NCBI GenBank assembly: GCA_027058345.1
Contig: JALUTC010000120.1
Location: forward strand, 1 to 11,151
Direction of reading: 5' to 3'
DNA length: 11,151 nt
Source of the DNA: an archaeon
GTDB taxonomy: Archaea; Hydrothermarchaeota; Hydrothermarchaeia; JALTZZ01; JALUTC01
The translations under genes and the position numbers were made by a program. Every line of letters starts with the position of its first letter. The stretch's first letter is position 1. A model generated the notes under the pieces. That model had not been told where the DNA came from. It ran no database searches and saw only the letters and a list, made by a program, of their open reading frames with translations. Shown in pieces: positions 1-7,253 of the stretch.

Positions 1-1013
1 GGATCTCCTACCAATAATATGTGAATGTTCCCCCTTATTCTCGTTCCTCTAAGTTTAATACTCGGAGCCGAAAATAATTGTAAGGCAATCGCTTCCTTTA
101 TCTTCCTGTAACCATATATGTGAGGTGCTATGCTATCTACTATTATATCGAAAATATCCTCCCTCTTTGCCAATTCTCTTATCTTTTTCTCATCCTCCTC
201 TGTTATTTCTATCTCTTCATATTCCGTCTCTATCAATTCGACGTTATTTACTTCAAGATATACATCTATTGTACCATCCTTTTTAACTGCTCCCTTTAAT
301 ATTCCAATTGCTGCAATCTTATCGCCTGGATTTATTTTTCCAACCAAATCATCGTATAAATGTAATACTAGCTGTGAAGGCTTTTCACCACCTTTTAATT
401 CCTCTAAATTTTCTTGTATAAGAGCTTTCTGATAATCTAAAAGTTTTGCAGATGATAGGTCTAAAGTGAATTGATTGAAGCCGCATTCACATCTCTTTGG
501 TTGTTGCAACTTATCTTCAATTGTTGTAATTATTGTCGTTCCGCATTGTTTACATTTGAATACTGCCTCCAATATTTTTGGTTTTATATCAGTTACTTTC
601 CTTACAATTCCTTCTATTATTATCAATTTTCCAAGGTGTTCATATCTCAAATCCTTTATCTTTACCCTTAAATTCATAGGGCTTTTTTCATTCAAATTTT
701 CGTATGAACTTAAACCAGTCTTGTTCTGAAACTTTATTTCATCTAAAAATTTAAGCCTTATGTTTCCTCGAACCTTAAAACTTTCGTACAAAACATTTTT
801 GAACAAGTTTAAGTATTCTTCAGGGTTAGAGATAAAATTGAAGAAGAAATCATGTCCCAATTTGAAATATATATCACTTAAGGATATATTTATACTTCTC
901 TTTATGGGAAATTCTTCCCTCAGCTTTTCTATATCTTTTTTATAATACGTTTCGAGAAATGTTCTAATTCTTAACTTTAAATCTTCAACTTCCTTAACTT
1001 CTTTGATGTTCAT
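1..1013 (-). CDS. mcm: MCM replicative DNA helicase, N-terminal half (partial, cut by left edge)
   Basis: N-terminal 337 residues of the archaeal MCM hexameric 3'-5' DNA helicase, which unwinds DNA ahead of the replisome. Reading the minus strand from the ATG at 1013 gives an uninterrupted frame to the window edge. A helical N-terminal domain (about residues 1-95) is followed by an OB-fold region holding a zinc ribbon, with cysteines at 154, 157, 175 and 177 (CxxC, then CxC). The linker follows, and the frame ends at LLVGD, where the Walker A motif (GDPGTAKS in the family) begins. About half of a usual 650-700-residue MCM is present, so the ATPase core lies outside. The start is 6 bases after the rrp42 stop and in the same frame as it. 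No clear Shine-Dalgarno element precedes it, unlike its neighbours, so translation may depend on coupling to rrp42. Identification is firm; the exact start is slightly less so. Confidence 0.95.
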   Translation of the reverse strand, partial: MNIKEVKEVEDLKLRIRTFLETYYKKDIEKLREEFPIKRSINISLSDIYFKLGHDFFFNFISNPEEYLNLFKNVLYESFKVRGNIRLKFLDEIKFQNKTGLSSYENLNEKSPMNLRVKIKDLRYEHLGKLIIIEGIVRKVTDIKPKILEAVFKCKQCGTTIITTIEDKLQQPKRCECGFNQFTLDLSSAKLLDYQKALIQENLEELKGGEKPSQLVLHLYDDLVGKINPGDKIAAIGILKGAVKKDGTIDVYLEVNNVELIETEYEEIEITEEDEKKIRELAKREDIFDIIVDSIAPHIYGYRKIKEAIALQLFSAPSIKLRGTRIRGNIHILLVGD

Positions 1014-1019
1014 AAAAGT

Positions 1020-1817
1020 TTAAATATTTAAGAACGACCTTAGATATTTTGCCTTTTCAACAGCATTATCATAAAGCTTTAAAATCTCCTCCCTTTTAAA
1101 ACTACCCCTTCCTCCCTTTTGTATTGCGCAAATACTTCCATCCTGCTTTATTCCAAAGGTTATTCTTGCATCCATTACCTCTTCCTCTTCATAGCATGGA
1201 TCCAATACAATATATTCATCTATCTTTGCATATGTAACTTCTAATGGATAATTTTTTATTGGCAATCTTACACTTGTTTTTTCCTCATATATTACTCTAT
1301 CATCCTCAAGCTTTGGAAATCTTGCATCAAGAAGAGCTGCAAGAGCTGCTAGGCAGCAAGCATCGAAGAGATTTCCATCATAATTTAATGAATAGATATC
1401 GACGTAAACAAGCCATACCTTTTCACCTTCAACTATGCATAGCTTTTCTAAGTCCAATACCTCCCCCTCTCTTAATGCTCTGTCAACAACCCTTGCCAAT
1501 TCTATGCTATTTTCATCTGGTGGTCCTGGTTCAAACATTGCAGATGCTAAAGGTACCAACTCTGTATTAACTATTAAAGCTCCTTCGTTAGGAGTATCGG
1601 GATATGGAGTACCTATGGATAATTTTACTCCAGCAAGAACTTCCGTATTTCCTATTCTAACCAATGCCGAACCTTCAGCCTTTTTTATTACGCCTGTCTT
1701 TACCTCTATTTTTCTGTAATCGTTAAATCCCCTACCATCTATTCTCTTGTTACTTCTTAAAACTTCTAGTATAAAATTTCTCTTTATATTTGCTAATATC
1801 TCATCTCTTGGTCTCAT
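1020..1817 (-). CDS. rrp42: Exosome complex subunit Rrp42 (non-catalytic RNase PH-like subunit)
   Basis: Structural partner of Rrp41 in the hexameric RNase PH ring of the archaeal exosome, which degrades and tails RNA 3'-5' in the cytoplasm. The 265-residue protein shows the family opening (KRNFILEVL, then KRIDGR at 24-29), the ring-core motif NTEVLAGVK and the C-terminal stretch with ITFGIKQDGSICAIQKGG. Where Rrp41 has its phosphate-binding arginine pair, this protein has Glu-Asn (102-103, in PPDENSIELA), as expected for the inactive subunit. I chose the ATG at 1817, with GGTG six bases upstream. An ATG at 1838 in the same frame would add seven residues with no family support and lengthen the overlap. 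With this start the gene overlaps the end of rrp41 by 17 bases, suggesting translational coupling and equal dosage of the two ring subunits. Confidence 0.96.
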   Translation of the reverse strand: MRPRDEILANIKRNFILEVLRSNKRIDGRGFNDYRKIEVKTGVIKKAEGSALVRIGNTEVLAGVKLSIGTPYPDTPNEGALIVNTELVPLASAMFEPGPPDENSIELARVVDRALREGEVLDLEKLCIVEGEKVWLVYVDIYSLNYDGNLFDACCLAALAALLDARFPKLEDDRVIYEEKTSVRLPIKNYPLEVTYAKIDEYIVLDPCYEEEEVMDARITFGIKQDGSICAIQKGGRGSFKREEILKLYDNAVEKAKYLRSFLNI

Positions 1818-2535
1818 ATGAAGCACCATACTTTTCATACAATGCCTTCTTTTGCAATTCGTAAACTTTTAAAGCACCTGAAATTGCTAGTTCCAATGCC
1901 TTTTCAAATTCTTCTCTCGTCATATTTCCATCCATTTGAAGTAAAACTATTTCTCCAGTTTTAGGAACTATTGCAACAGGTAGGTCCGCTTCACCATAAT
2001 TATCCTCGATTTCGAATAAATCAAGAACTATTTGTCCATCAACTTTACCAGCAGCACATGCAGCGACCAAATCTTTCATCGGTATTCCAGCATCGGCCAA
2101 TGCTAAACTAGCAGCAACAATGCTTGCACATCTTGTACCGCCATCGCTTTGTAATACTTTTATGTAAACATCTATAACTGTTTGTGGAAATAAATGTAGA
2201 AATACAACGTTTTCCAAAGCTTCTCTGATTACTTTACTCAATTCTATGCTCCTTCTATCAGGTCCCGGTTTCTTCCTCTCCTTTACTGAAAATGTCGCCA
2301 TGCTATATATACATCTAAGTATTGCTTTATCTGGTCTTGCCAAATGTTTTGGATGTAACTCTCTTGGACCATGGACCGCGCATAATATTTTATTTCCACC
2401 CCATTCCAAATATGATGAACCATCAGCATTTTTCAACACGCCAACCTTCATTTTAATTGGTCTTAATTCATATAAACCTCTACCATCAAGTCTTCTTCCA
2501 TTAATTATCATTCTTTCAGGCTTTCCTAACTTCAT
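1801..2535 (-). CDS. rrp41: Exosome complex subunit Rrp41 (catalytic phosphorolytic RNase)
   Basis: Catalytic RNase PH-type subunit of the archaeal exosome. It performs phosphate-dependent 3'-5' RNA degradation and, with nucleoside diphosphates, can add A-rich tails. The 244-residue protein has RRLDGRG (14-20), the phosphate/RNA-contact arginine pair at 94-95 (GPDRRSIELS), the second phosphate-site segment DGGTRCAS (131-138) and the catalytic aspartate in GEADLPVA (Asp184, matching Asp182 of Sulfolobus by motif). All catalytic motifs look intact. I place the start at the ATG at 2535. A GTG at 2544 in the same frame directly follows the rrp4 stop, but it is part of the GGTG Shine-Dalgarno element that sits six bases before the ATG. 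The gene is therefore 9 bases downstream of rrp4 and overlaps rrp42 by 17 bases. Confidence 0.97.
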   Translation of the reverse strand: MKLGKPERMIINGRRLDGRGLYELRPIKMKVGVLKNADGSSYLEWGGNKILCAVHGPRELHPKHLARPDKAILRCIYSMATFSVKERKKPGPDRRSIELSKVIREALENVVFLHLFPQTVIDVYIKVLQSDGGTRCASIVAASLALADAGIPMKDLVAACAAGKVDGQIVLDLFEIEDNYGEADLPVAIVPKTGEIVLLQMDGNMTREEFEKALELAISGALKVYELQKKALYEKYGASYETKR

Positions 2536-2544
2536 TCCAAACAC

Positions 2545-3213
2545 CTATTCTGGAATTTCTCTCCTTTCAATAATCTCTTTAACTTTATCTGTTAATCCTG
2601 AAATATGAGCATATTTAACAATATAATTTATAATTTTTTCAGCATATAATACGTCGTCAACGTTTCCATTCAACCATATCCTTCCATTTTGTGCTACAAT
2701 AATAGATATCTTTAGTTTCTCCTTCAACATCTTAATCATGGAAGATTTCTTACCTATTATTCTTGGAACTTTAACTGGAGGTATCTCTATAATCCTTCCC
2801 TTCTTTAATATCTTAACCCTTTTATCCTTTAAAGATAATATTGCCTTCCTTTCTCTACCAAATTCTTTAACTAATATATATGCGACTGTTCCTAAAGGTA
2901 ATAGTTTTCTTAAATCTTCCTTGGGCAAATCTACAGGTCTAGAAAATTCTTCTACAGGTAAGATTCCTATGTATGGTGAATTTATATCAAAAATCCAATT
3001 CGAAAACTCTATATCCTTAACATATCCTATTACCAAATCTCCGGGTCTAGGAATGTATTTACCTGCTAGAGGTATTATTTTTTTATAATTTTGATTATCT
3101 TCAAGCAATCCATAAATTGAGGAATAGTATGAATCCTGTATTTTATAAAAAGGCCCTTGAACCTTTACATTTTTACCAATAAATTCCCCTGGAAGTATTA
3201 CCTTCCTTTCCAT
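2545..3213 (-). CDS. rrp4: Exosome complex RNA-binding cap subunit Rrp4
   Basis: RNA-binding cap protein that sits on the Rrp41/Rrp42 ring and guides substrate RNA into the pore. The 222 residues give the expected order: an N-terminal domain with VLPGE-like VILPGE (5-10), an S1 domain (about 57-130, beginning RPGDLVIGYV) and a KH domain (about 142-203, with PRIIGKKS at 150-157). The downstream NGRIWLNG motif (176-183) is typical of archaeal Rrp4, although the usual preceding glycine of the GxNG element is alanine here (AQNG). The ATG at 3213 overlaps the SBDS end by 16 bases and has GGTG seven bases upstream. Rrp4, rather than the other cap protein Csl4, is the clear match because of the KH domain; no Csl4 or DnaG gene is visible here. 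Confidence 0.95.
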   Translation of the reverse strand: MERKVILPGEFIGKNVKVQGPFYKIQDSYYSSIYGLLEDNQNYKKIIPLAGKYIPRPGDLVIGYVKDIEFSNWIFDINSPYIGILPVEEFSRPVDLPKEDLRKLLPLGTVAYILVKEFGRERKAILSLKDKRVKILKKGRIIEIPPVKVPRIIGKKSSMIKMLKEKLKISIIVAQNGRIWLNGNVDDVLYAEKIINYIVKYAHISGLTDKVKEIIERREIPE

Positions 3214-3920
3214 TTTTCAACACCCTTGCTTTCAATAAACTTACTTTCAAGATTTCCTTTAGTTACTCTCGAAACTTCACGTAGGAATTCATCAACAACA
3301 CCTGCTGGGAGTTCGATCATAAATAAATAGTATTCATTTTTCCATTCATCCTTAATTAAATTCCCATAATTTTTTATTATATTATAAACCTTTCCATAAT
3401 AATTTGCAGGTATTTTACAAGCAACAATCTTGCTTTCTAACTTTATTGGAAGTATTAACCTTATCGCCTTTAAAACTTGAGGAACTTGCCTTTCAGCATC
3501 TTTAAATGGATCTATATTCACCTTCGCTTCCTCTATTGCCTTCTCAATCCTTTCTGGAGGATGTGGTGTATTTGTTTGTGGATTTATAGCATATCTGGAA
3601 ATTATATATGCAATTTGCTTCTTCTTTGCTTCCATTAACCTTCTCCTTTGTTCCTTTGTCAGCTGTATTTCTCCCTTAGTTATTATAATCTCTGCTATTT
3701 TATTAATATCAGTAGTTCCAAAAGCTTTCACCAATGCTTCTTCACTTACTCTTATTCCTTTCCTTGCATCCTTGAAAACTTCTTCAACAATTAACGCCTT
3801 TGATATATCCTTCTCCTTCCCTAATTTTATATTCAATGCTACATCTGGATCAACATATATTTCAAATCTCTCACTTCCTACTTCAATCCTTGCAATAACG
3901 GCTTTATCTAAACTAGTCAT
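3198..3920 (-). CDS. sdo1: Ribosome maturation protein SBDS (Sdo1 homologue)
   Basis: Archaeal orthologue of the Shwachman-Bodian-Diamond syndrome protein. In the family's known role it works with an EF-2-like GTPase to release aIF6 from late large ribosomal subunits. At 240 residues it has the family's full length and three-domain plan: an N-terminal FYSH domain (about 1-90) with VFKDARKG (48-55) and TKGEIQLT (81-88), a helical middle domain carrying NPQTNTPHPPERIEKA (113-128), and a ferredoxin-like C-terminal domain from about 160 onward. The start codon overlaps the psmA stop by four bases (ATGA), so translation is probably coupled. The purine-rich stretch before the ATG is only a weak ribosome binding site. 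Its place between psmA and rrp4 is the classic archaeal arrangement and supports the assignment. Confidence 0.97.
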   Translation of the reverse strand: MTSLDKAVIARIEVGSERFEIYVDPDVALNIKLGKEKDISKALIVEEVFKDARKGIRVSEEALVKAFGTTDINKIAEIIITKGEIQLTKEQRRRLMEAKKKQIAYIISRYAINPQTNTPHPPERIEKAIEEAKVNIDPFKDAERQVPQVLKAIRLILPIKLESKIVACKIPANYYGKVYNIIKNYGNLIKDEWKNEYYLFMIELPAGVVDEFLREVSRVTKGNLESKFIESKGVEKWKGR

Positions 3921-4651
3921 TTCTTCTCTTCTTTCTGTTTTTTATAATTCTCTATATACTTTCTAATCTCTTCTTGAGAAAGCTTTTTAAAACCAGTTTC
4001 TTCTATAATTGCAATTTCAACATTTGTTTCGGAAATTTTTCCATCCGTTACTTTGTCTAATGCCTTTAATCCAAGCATTATCGCTTCATCCTTTGTCATA
4101 TCGTCTCTATATTCTTTCTCAAATATTTCCATGCACGTATCTCTTCCCACTCCTATAGCTGTTGCTTTATATTCAAGTAATGCACCGCTTGGATCCGTTT
4201 CAAATAATCTTGGCTCATTATTGCTTATCCCTGCGATTAACAATGATATACCAAAAGGTCTAACACCACCATGCTGTGTATATATTTGTTTATAATCACA
4301 AATCCTCTTTGCTAATAATTCCACATCTATTTCTTCATCGTATAATAGTCTATGAACTTGAGCCTCAATCCTTGCTCTATCTATTAAAACCCTACCATCA
4401 GCAACTAATCCAGATGTGACAGCACCAATATGATCATCTATTTGGAATATCTTCTCTATACTTCTTGGTTCAATCAATCTCGAAGCAACCCTTTTATCAA
4501 CCATTAAAACAACGCCATTCTTATATTTTATACCTATGGATGTCGTTCCCCTTTTAACTGCTTCTCTAGCATATTCTACCTGATATAATCTACCTTCAGG
4601 ACTAAATACAGTTATTGCCCGGTCATATCCCATTGCAGGTATAGGTTGCAT
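3917..4651 (-). CDS. psmA: 20S proteasome alpha subunit
   Basis: Alpha subunit of the archaeal 20S proteasome. It forms the outer heptameric rings that gate substrate entry and dock the PAN or Cdc48 ATPases. The 244-residue protein has the alpha-type N-terminal signature almost intact (YDRAITVFSPEGR at 9-21, then LYQVEYAREAVKRG), which separates it from beta subunits; it has no N-terminal catalytic threonine. Later it shows GGVRPFGIS and the DPSGALLEYKATAIG segment. The tail is lysine/glutamate rich (KKQKEEKK). The start is the ATG at 4651, with GGTG six bases upstream; a GTG at 4660 in the same frame belongs to that element and gives three non-homologous residues. It lies 69 bases after pop5, with a likely promoter between, so it is probably the first gene of the main transcript. 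No beta subunit gene is in the window. Confidence 0.97.
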   Translation of the reverse strand: MQPIPAMGYDRAITVFSPEGRLYQVEYAREAVKRGTTSIGIKYKNGVVLMVDKRVASRLIEPRSIEKIFQIDDHIGAVTSGLVADGRVLIDRARIEAQVHRLLYDEEIDVELLAKRICDYKQIYTQHGGVRPFGISLLIAGISNNEPRLFETDPSGALLEYKATAIGVGRDTCMEIFEKEYRDDMTKDEAIMLGLKALDKVTDGKISETNVEIAIIEETGFKKLSQEEIRKYIENYKKQKEEKK

Positions 4652-4685
4652 GTCCTTCACCTTCTACCTTTTATACTACTAGTTT

Positions 4686-4694
4686 AATTTAAAT
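4686..4694 (-). promoter_or_regulatory. Candidate TATA box for the psmA-SBDS-exosome-mcm unit
   Basis: The 69-base gap between pop5 and psmA holds, on the minus strand, GAGAAAAATTTAAATT. An A-rich BRE-like stretch precedes TTTAAATT, and transcription about 24 bases on would start near 4664-4666, giving a short leader of about 13-15 bases that contains GGTG. A second candidate, TATAAAAT at 4703-4710, would give a leader of about 30 bases. I prefer the first but cannot decide from sequence. Readthrough from pop5 is also possible. Confidence 0.4.
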
Positions 4695-4720
4695 TTTTCT
4701 CTATTTTATAACACAAAAAG

Positions 4721-5068
4721 TTAATGAGCAAACTTAATCTTATTCAAGTACTTACTTTTTAAGGATTTTATTGTTCCAGAAACTCCAACCGTTGAACATA
4801 AGACTCTCCTATCTCCTATCTTATTAATGAGTAATAATCCAACTTTTATATAATCAACATACCTATGCTCACATCTAATTATACCAATGTTGCGTTTGAA
4901 ATAAATAAGTACTGGATTCATCTCGCTGCATAAATTTTCTCCAAAAAAATCCCTCATCACTTTAAAGAATTCTCTCAAAAATTCTTTCGAATCAACCTCA
5001 CCTTCAGAATGTATAAAAAATCCTATGTACCTTTTCTTTTTTCTCTCACTTGCTTTTAACCTTTTCAT
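4721..5068 (-). CDS. rnp2: Ribonuclease P protein component 2 (Pop5 family)
   Basis: Protein subunit of archaeal RNase P, the ribonucleoprotein that removes the 5' leader of pre-tRNAs. In this family Pop5 pairs with Rpp30 to activate the RNA's catalytic domain. The 115-residue protein opens with the basic segment LKASERKKKRYIGF and carries the family motifs GIIRCEH (62-68 region) and GVSGTIKSLKSKYL (from residue 94). Length and domain order are normal. The ATG at 5068 lies only 35 bases from the oppositely oriented flavoprotein start and has no Shine-Dalgarno element, so the message is probably leaderless or has a very short leader. A T-rich tract follows the stop at 4711-4720. The partner gene for Rpp30, often beside pop5 in archaeal superoperons, is not in the window. 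Confidence 0.92.
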   Translation of the reverse strand: MKRLKASERKKKRYIGFFIHSEGEVDSKEFLREFFKVMRDFFGENLCSEMNPVLIYFKRNIGIIRCEHRYVDYIKVGLLLINKIGDRRVLCSTVGVSGTIKSLKSKYLNKIKFAH

Positions 5069-5103
5069 TAATTATCTTTTTTAATCTCTTTTTTGGTGAA
5101 AAG
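5069..5103. promoter_or_regulatory. Compact divergent intergenic region between pop5 and the flavoprotein gene
   Basis: Only 35 bases separate the two divergent start codons. The plus-strand GGTG at 5095-5098, five bases before the ATG at 5104, is the ribosome binding site of the flavoprotein. Core promoters must reach into the opposite coding regions: CTTTTAAC at 5053-5060 is a possible plus-strand TATA element, and TTATATCC read on the minus strand near 5109-5116 is a possible one for pop5. Both are weak matches. Confidence 0.3.
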
Positions 5104-6474
5104 ATGAAGGATATAATAATAGTTGGCGCAGGCCCCGCTGGATTATTCGCAGCTTATGAAATCGTATCAAAATCAAACCTAAAGGTTGTCATAATAGATA
5201 TGGGAAAGGATGTTGATAAGAGAGAATGTCCAATGGAAACTTTGGGATATTGTATAAATTGTAAGCCTTGTAACCTATTACATGGTGTTGGAGGTAGTGG
5301 TGGAATATCAGATGGAACCCTAAACTTAAGACCAGATATCGGTGGAAATCTATTCGAATATCTAAATGAAAAGGATGCTTGGGATTTGGTTAAATACGTT
5401 GATGAAATATTTTTAAAACATGGCGCTCCGAAAAAAATGTATAAAGCCACTAGTGAGGAGGAAGAGTATTGGTCTAGAAGAGCAGCATCTGCTGGTGTTG
5501 AATTCGTACAAATCCCTCAAAGACATATAGGTAGTGATAATACAAAGAACGTCATAAAATCTATTAGAGATTATTTAAGAAGTAAGGGCGTTGAATTCAT
5601 ACTCGAGAAGAAAGTTGTTGAAGTGAAAAAGGATGGCGTTTTATTAAACGATGGTACTGAAATTAAGGGGAAATATCTAATATTAGCTCCTGGAAGATCT
5701 GGTGCCAATTGGTTAAAAGAACAAGCTGATAAATTGGGAATAAAATATAGACACGGTCCTATAGATGTTGGTGTAAGAGTAGAAGTTCCAGCAGTTATAA
5801 TGGAACCTATATGTAAGATAAATCACGATCCAAAATTTAGAATGAGAACAAGAACTTACGACGATTTTGTTAGAACATTTTGCGTTAACCATAGAGGATT
5901 TGTCGTTAAAGAAAAGTATGGCGAATTTATAGGTGTAAATGGATATTCTATGAAAAATAAGTTTAGCAATAACACAAACTTTGCACTTCTTGTAAATGTA
6001 ACACTAACAGAACCAATAGAAAATACAACATTATACGGAGAATCGATTGCAAGAATTGCAACAATATTGGGAGGTGGAAATCCATTAATTCAGAGACTTG
6101 GAGATTTAAGGAGAGGAAGGAGAAGTACATGGAAAAGGATAAAGGAAAACCTGCTAAAACCTACACTCCTAAATGTCACTCCTGGAGATATTGCAATGGT
6201 ATTGCCACATAGAATTGTAACCGATATTTTGGAAGCATTAGATATGTTGGATAAGGTTATACCTGGAGTTGCTTCCGATTCTACTTTGTTATATGCTCCG
6301 GAAATAAAATACTATGCAATTAAGGTAGAGGTTGACGAAAATATGAAGACAAATCTCGATAACATTTATGTAGCAGGCGATGGTGCCGGAGTATCGAGAG
6401 GCTTAGTTATAGCTGCAGCTACAGGAATATTAGCAGCAAGAGGAATATTAAAAAGAGAGGGGTTTGAATCATGA
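5104..6474 (+). CDS. FAD-dependent dehydrogenase, COG2509-type, with N-terminal cysteine motif
   Basis: Uncharacterised FAD-dependent oxidoreductase. The N-terminus is a Rossmann dinucleotide fold with GAGPAG at 8-13, and the C-terminus carries the second FAD motif, VAGDGAG, followed by SRGLVIAAATG, the arrangement typical of COG2509 proteins. After the first strand comes a cysteine cluster at residues 42, 50, 53 and 56 (CxxC and CxxC sharing Cys53), then GVGGSGGISDG (61-71). No membrane segments are seen, so it should be cytoplasmic. Substrate and electron partner are unknown. An ATG at 5050 in the same frame would add 18 hydrophobic residues, but it lies inside pop5; the ATG at 5104 has GGTG five bases upstream and starts right at the Rossmann fold, so I use it (456 residues). 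Geranylgeranyl reductases and thioredoxin reductases were considered but lack this motif order. Confidence 0.85.
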   Translation: MKDIIIVGAGPAGLFAAYEIVSKSNLKVVIIDMGKDVDKRECPMETLGYCINCKPCNLLHGVGGSGGISDGTLNLRPDIGGNLFEYLNEKDAWDLVKYVDEIFLKHGAPKKMYKATSEEEEYWSRRAASAGVEFVQIPQRHIGSDNTKNVIKSIRDYLRSKGVEFILEKKVVEVKKDGVLLNDGTEIKGKYLILAPGRSGANWLKEQADKLGIKYRHGPIDVGVRVEVPAVIMEPICKINHDPKFRMRTRTYDDFVRTFCVNHRGFVVKEKYGEFIGVNGYSMKNKFSNNTNFALLVNVTLTEPIENTTLYGESIARIATILGGGNPLIQRLGDLRRGRRSTWKRIKENLLKPTLLNVTPGDIAMVLPHRIVTDILEALDMLDKVIPGVASDSTLLYAPEIKYYAIKVEVDENMKTNLDNIYVAGDGAGVSRGLVIAAATGILAARGILKREGFES

Positions 6475-6497
6475 GTTAAATCATTTAATTTACCAAT

Positions 6498-6512
6498 TTA
6501 ACAAAAGGTTAA
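6498..6512. repeat. Short inverted repeat at the tup promoter, possible operator
   Basis: TTAAC - AAAAG - GTTAA forms perfect 5-base arms around a 5-base spacer. It overlaps the 5' edge of the candidate TATA box of the transporter pair, where an archaeal repressor could block TBP/TFB binding. Short AT-rich palindromes arise easily by chance in this background, so function is unproven. Confidence 0.3.
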
Positions 6513-6518
6513 TAAAAA
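6509..6518 (+). promoter_or_regulatory. Candidate TATA box for the tup-type transporter pair
   Basis: TTAATAAAAA is centred about 23 bases before the permease ATG at 6537, with an A/G-rich BRE-like stretch (ACAAAAGG) just upstream. That spacing would start the transcript at or next to the ATG, which fits the absence of a Shine-Dalgarno element there. A leaderless message is inferred. The 62-base gap (6475-6536) holds nothing else that I recognise. Confidence 0.45.
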
Positions 6519-6536
6519 TTTGTAATCTCATTCTCT

Positions 6537-7253
6537 ATGAATAACATAGAAATATTTTTAGATAGTATAAGAAGGGCTATAGAGCTTATTCTATCAGGAG
6601 ATCCATACGTTTTAAGTGTTACAATTGTCCAATTAAAGGTTAATCTTACAGCTGTAATGATAAGCATTTTATTGGCAATCCCTCTTTCAATAATCTTATC
6701 CTTTAAAGAATTCAAAGGAAAAAGACTCGTGTTATCAATATTAAGTACATTAATGTCCCTTCCTCCCGTAGTTGTTGGTTTGATTGTTTTTCTCATTTTA
6801 TCAAAATCCGGACCATTGGGATTTTTAAACCTATTGTTTACACCTGAAGCGATGATAATTGCACAGACAATACTTGCTACACCTATAATTACTAGTATGT
6901 CTGTAGCATCGATAAAAAGTGTTAGCGACTCGTTGAAATATGTAGCATTAACACTTGGAGCAAATAAATATCAGATGATCCTATCTATATTGAATGAAGC
7001 AAAATATGGGATACTTGTTGCAATATTGGCAGGATATGGAAGAGTCGCAGCAGAAGTTGGTGCGATATTAATAGTAGGAGGAAACATCGTTACATACGAA
7101 GGAATATCTTATACAAGAACGTTAACAACTGCAATTACGGTCGAAGCAAGTATGGGTAGGTTAGATGCTGCAATTGCTTTTGGACTAATCTTAATGTTAA
7201 TCTCTTTCATTATAAATCTTACATTATTCATTTTGCAGAGGAGAAGTGTATGA
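6537..7253 (+). CDS. tupB: Tungstate-type ABC transporter permease (TupB family)
   Basis: Membrane subunit of an ABC importer for an oxyanion, most likely tungstate. The 238-residue protein has about five hydrophobic membrane segments (roughly 32-54, 66-88, 105-127, 158-181, 209-233). The cytoplasmic EAA loop region NEAKYGILVAILAGYGR (153-169) leads into AAEVGAILIVGGNI and then TRTLTTAI (193-200), a run characteristic of TupB permeases rather than of ModB or sulfate CysT/W. The ATG at 6537 lacks a ribosome binding site, matching a leaderless start. The stop overlaps the ATPase start by four bases (ATGA), so the two proteins are translationally coupled. Tungstate feeds aldehyde:ferredoxin oxidoreductase-type enzymes in many hyperthermophilic archaea; that use here is inferred. 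Molybdate cannot be excluded. Confidence 0.85.
   Translation: MNNIEIFLDSIRRAIELILSGDPYVLSVTIVQLKVNLTAVMISILLAIPLSIILSFKEFKGKRLVLSILSTLMSLPPVVVGLIVFLILSKSGPLGFLNLLFTPEAMIIAQTILATPIITSMSVASIKSVSDSLKYVALTLGANKYQMILSILNEAKYGILVAILAGYGRVAAEVGAILIVGGNIVTYEGISYTRTLTTAITVEASMGRLDAAIAFGLILMLISFIINLTLFILQRRSV

Noticed and set aside
130..945. Several plus-strand open frames (130-432, 471-671, 475-729, 760-945)
   Set aside because: They lie opposite the continuous MCM frame, are rich in Ser/Phe/Ile from antisense AT-rich codons and show no protein motif. The MCM frame has zinc-ribbon and OB-fold motifs across the same bases.
1020..1031. The palindrome TTAAATATTTAA as a TATA box for an mcm promoter
   Set aside because: It is centred only about 12 bases before the mcm ATG, too close for the usual archaeal TATA spacing; it is more simply the rrp42 end plus AT-rich sequence.
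1244..4295. Plus-strand open frames opposite rrp42, rrp41, rrp4, SBDS and psmA
   Set aside because: Each is an antisense shadow of a strongly conserved gene and has no recognisable domain or ribosome binding site.
5050..5103. Upstream extension of the flavoprotein from an ATG at 5050, giving a hydrophobic, signal-like start
   Set aside because: The extension overlaps pop5 on the other strand, while the ATG at 5104 has a GGTG element and begins exactly at the Rossmann fold. A signal peptide on a cytoplasmic FAD enzyme is unlikely.
6475..6536. A molybdenum/tungsten cofactor riboswitch upstream of the transporter
   Set aside because: The gap is only 62 bases, the probable transcript is leaderless and no multi-stem structure is visible.
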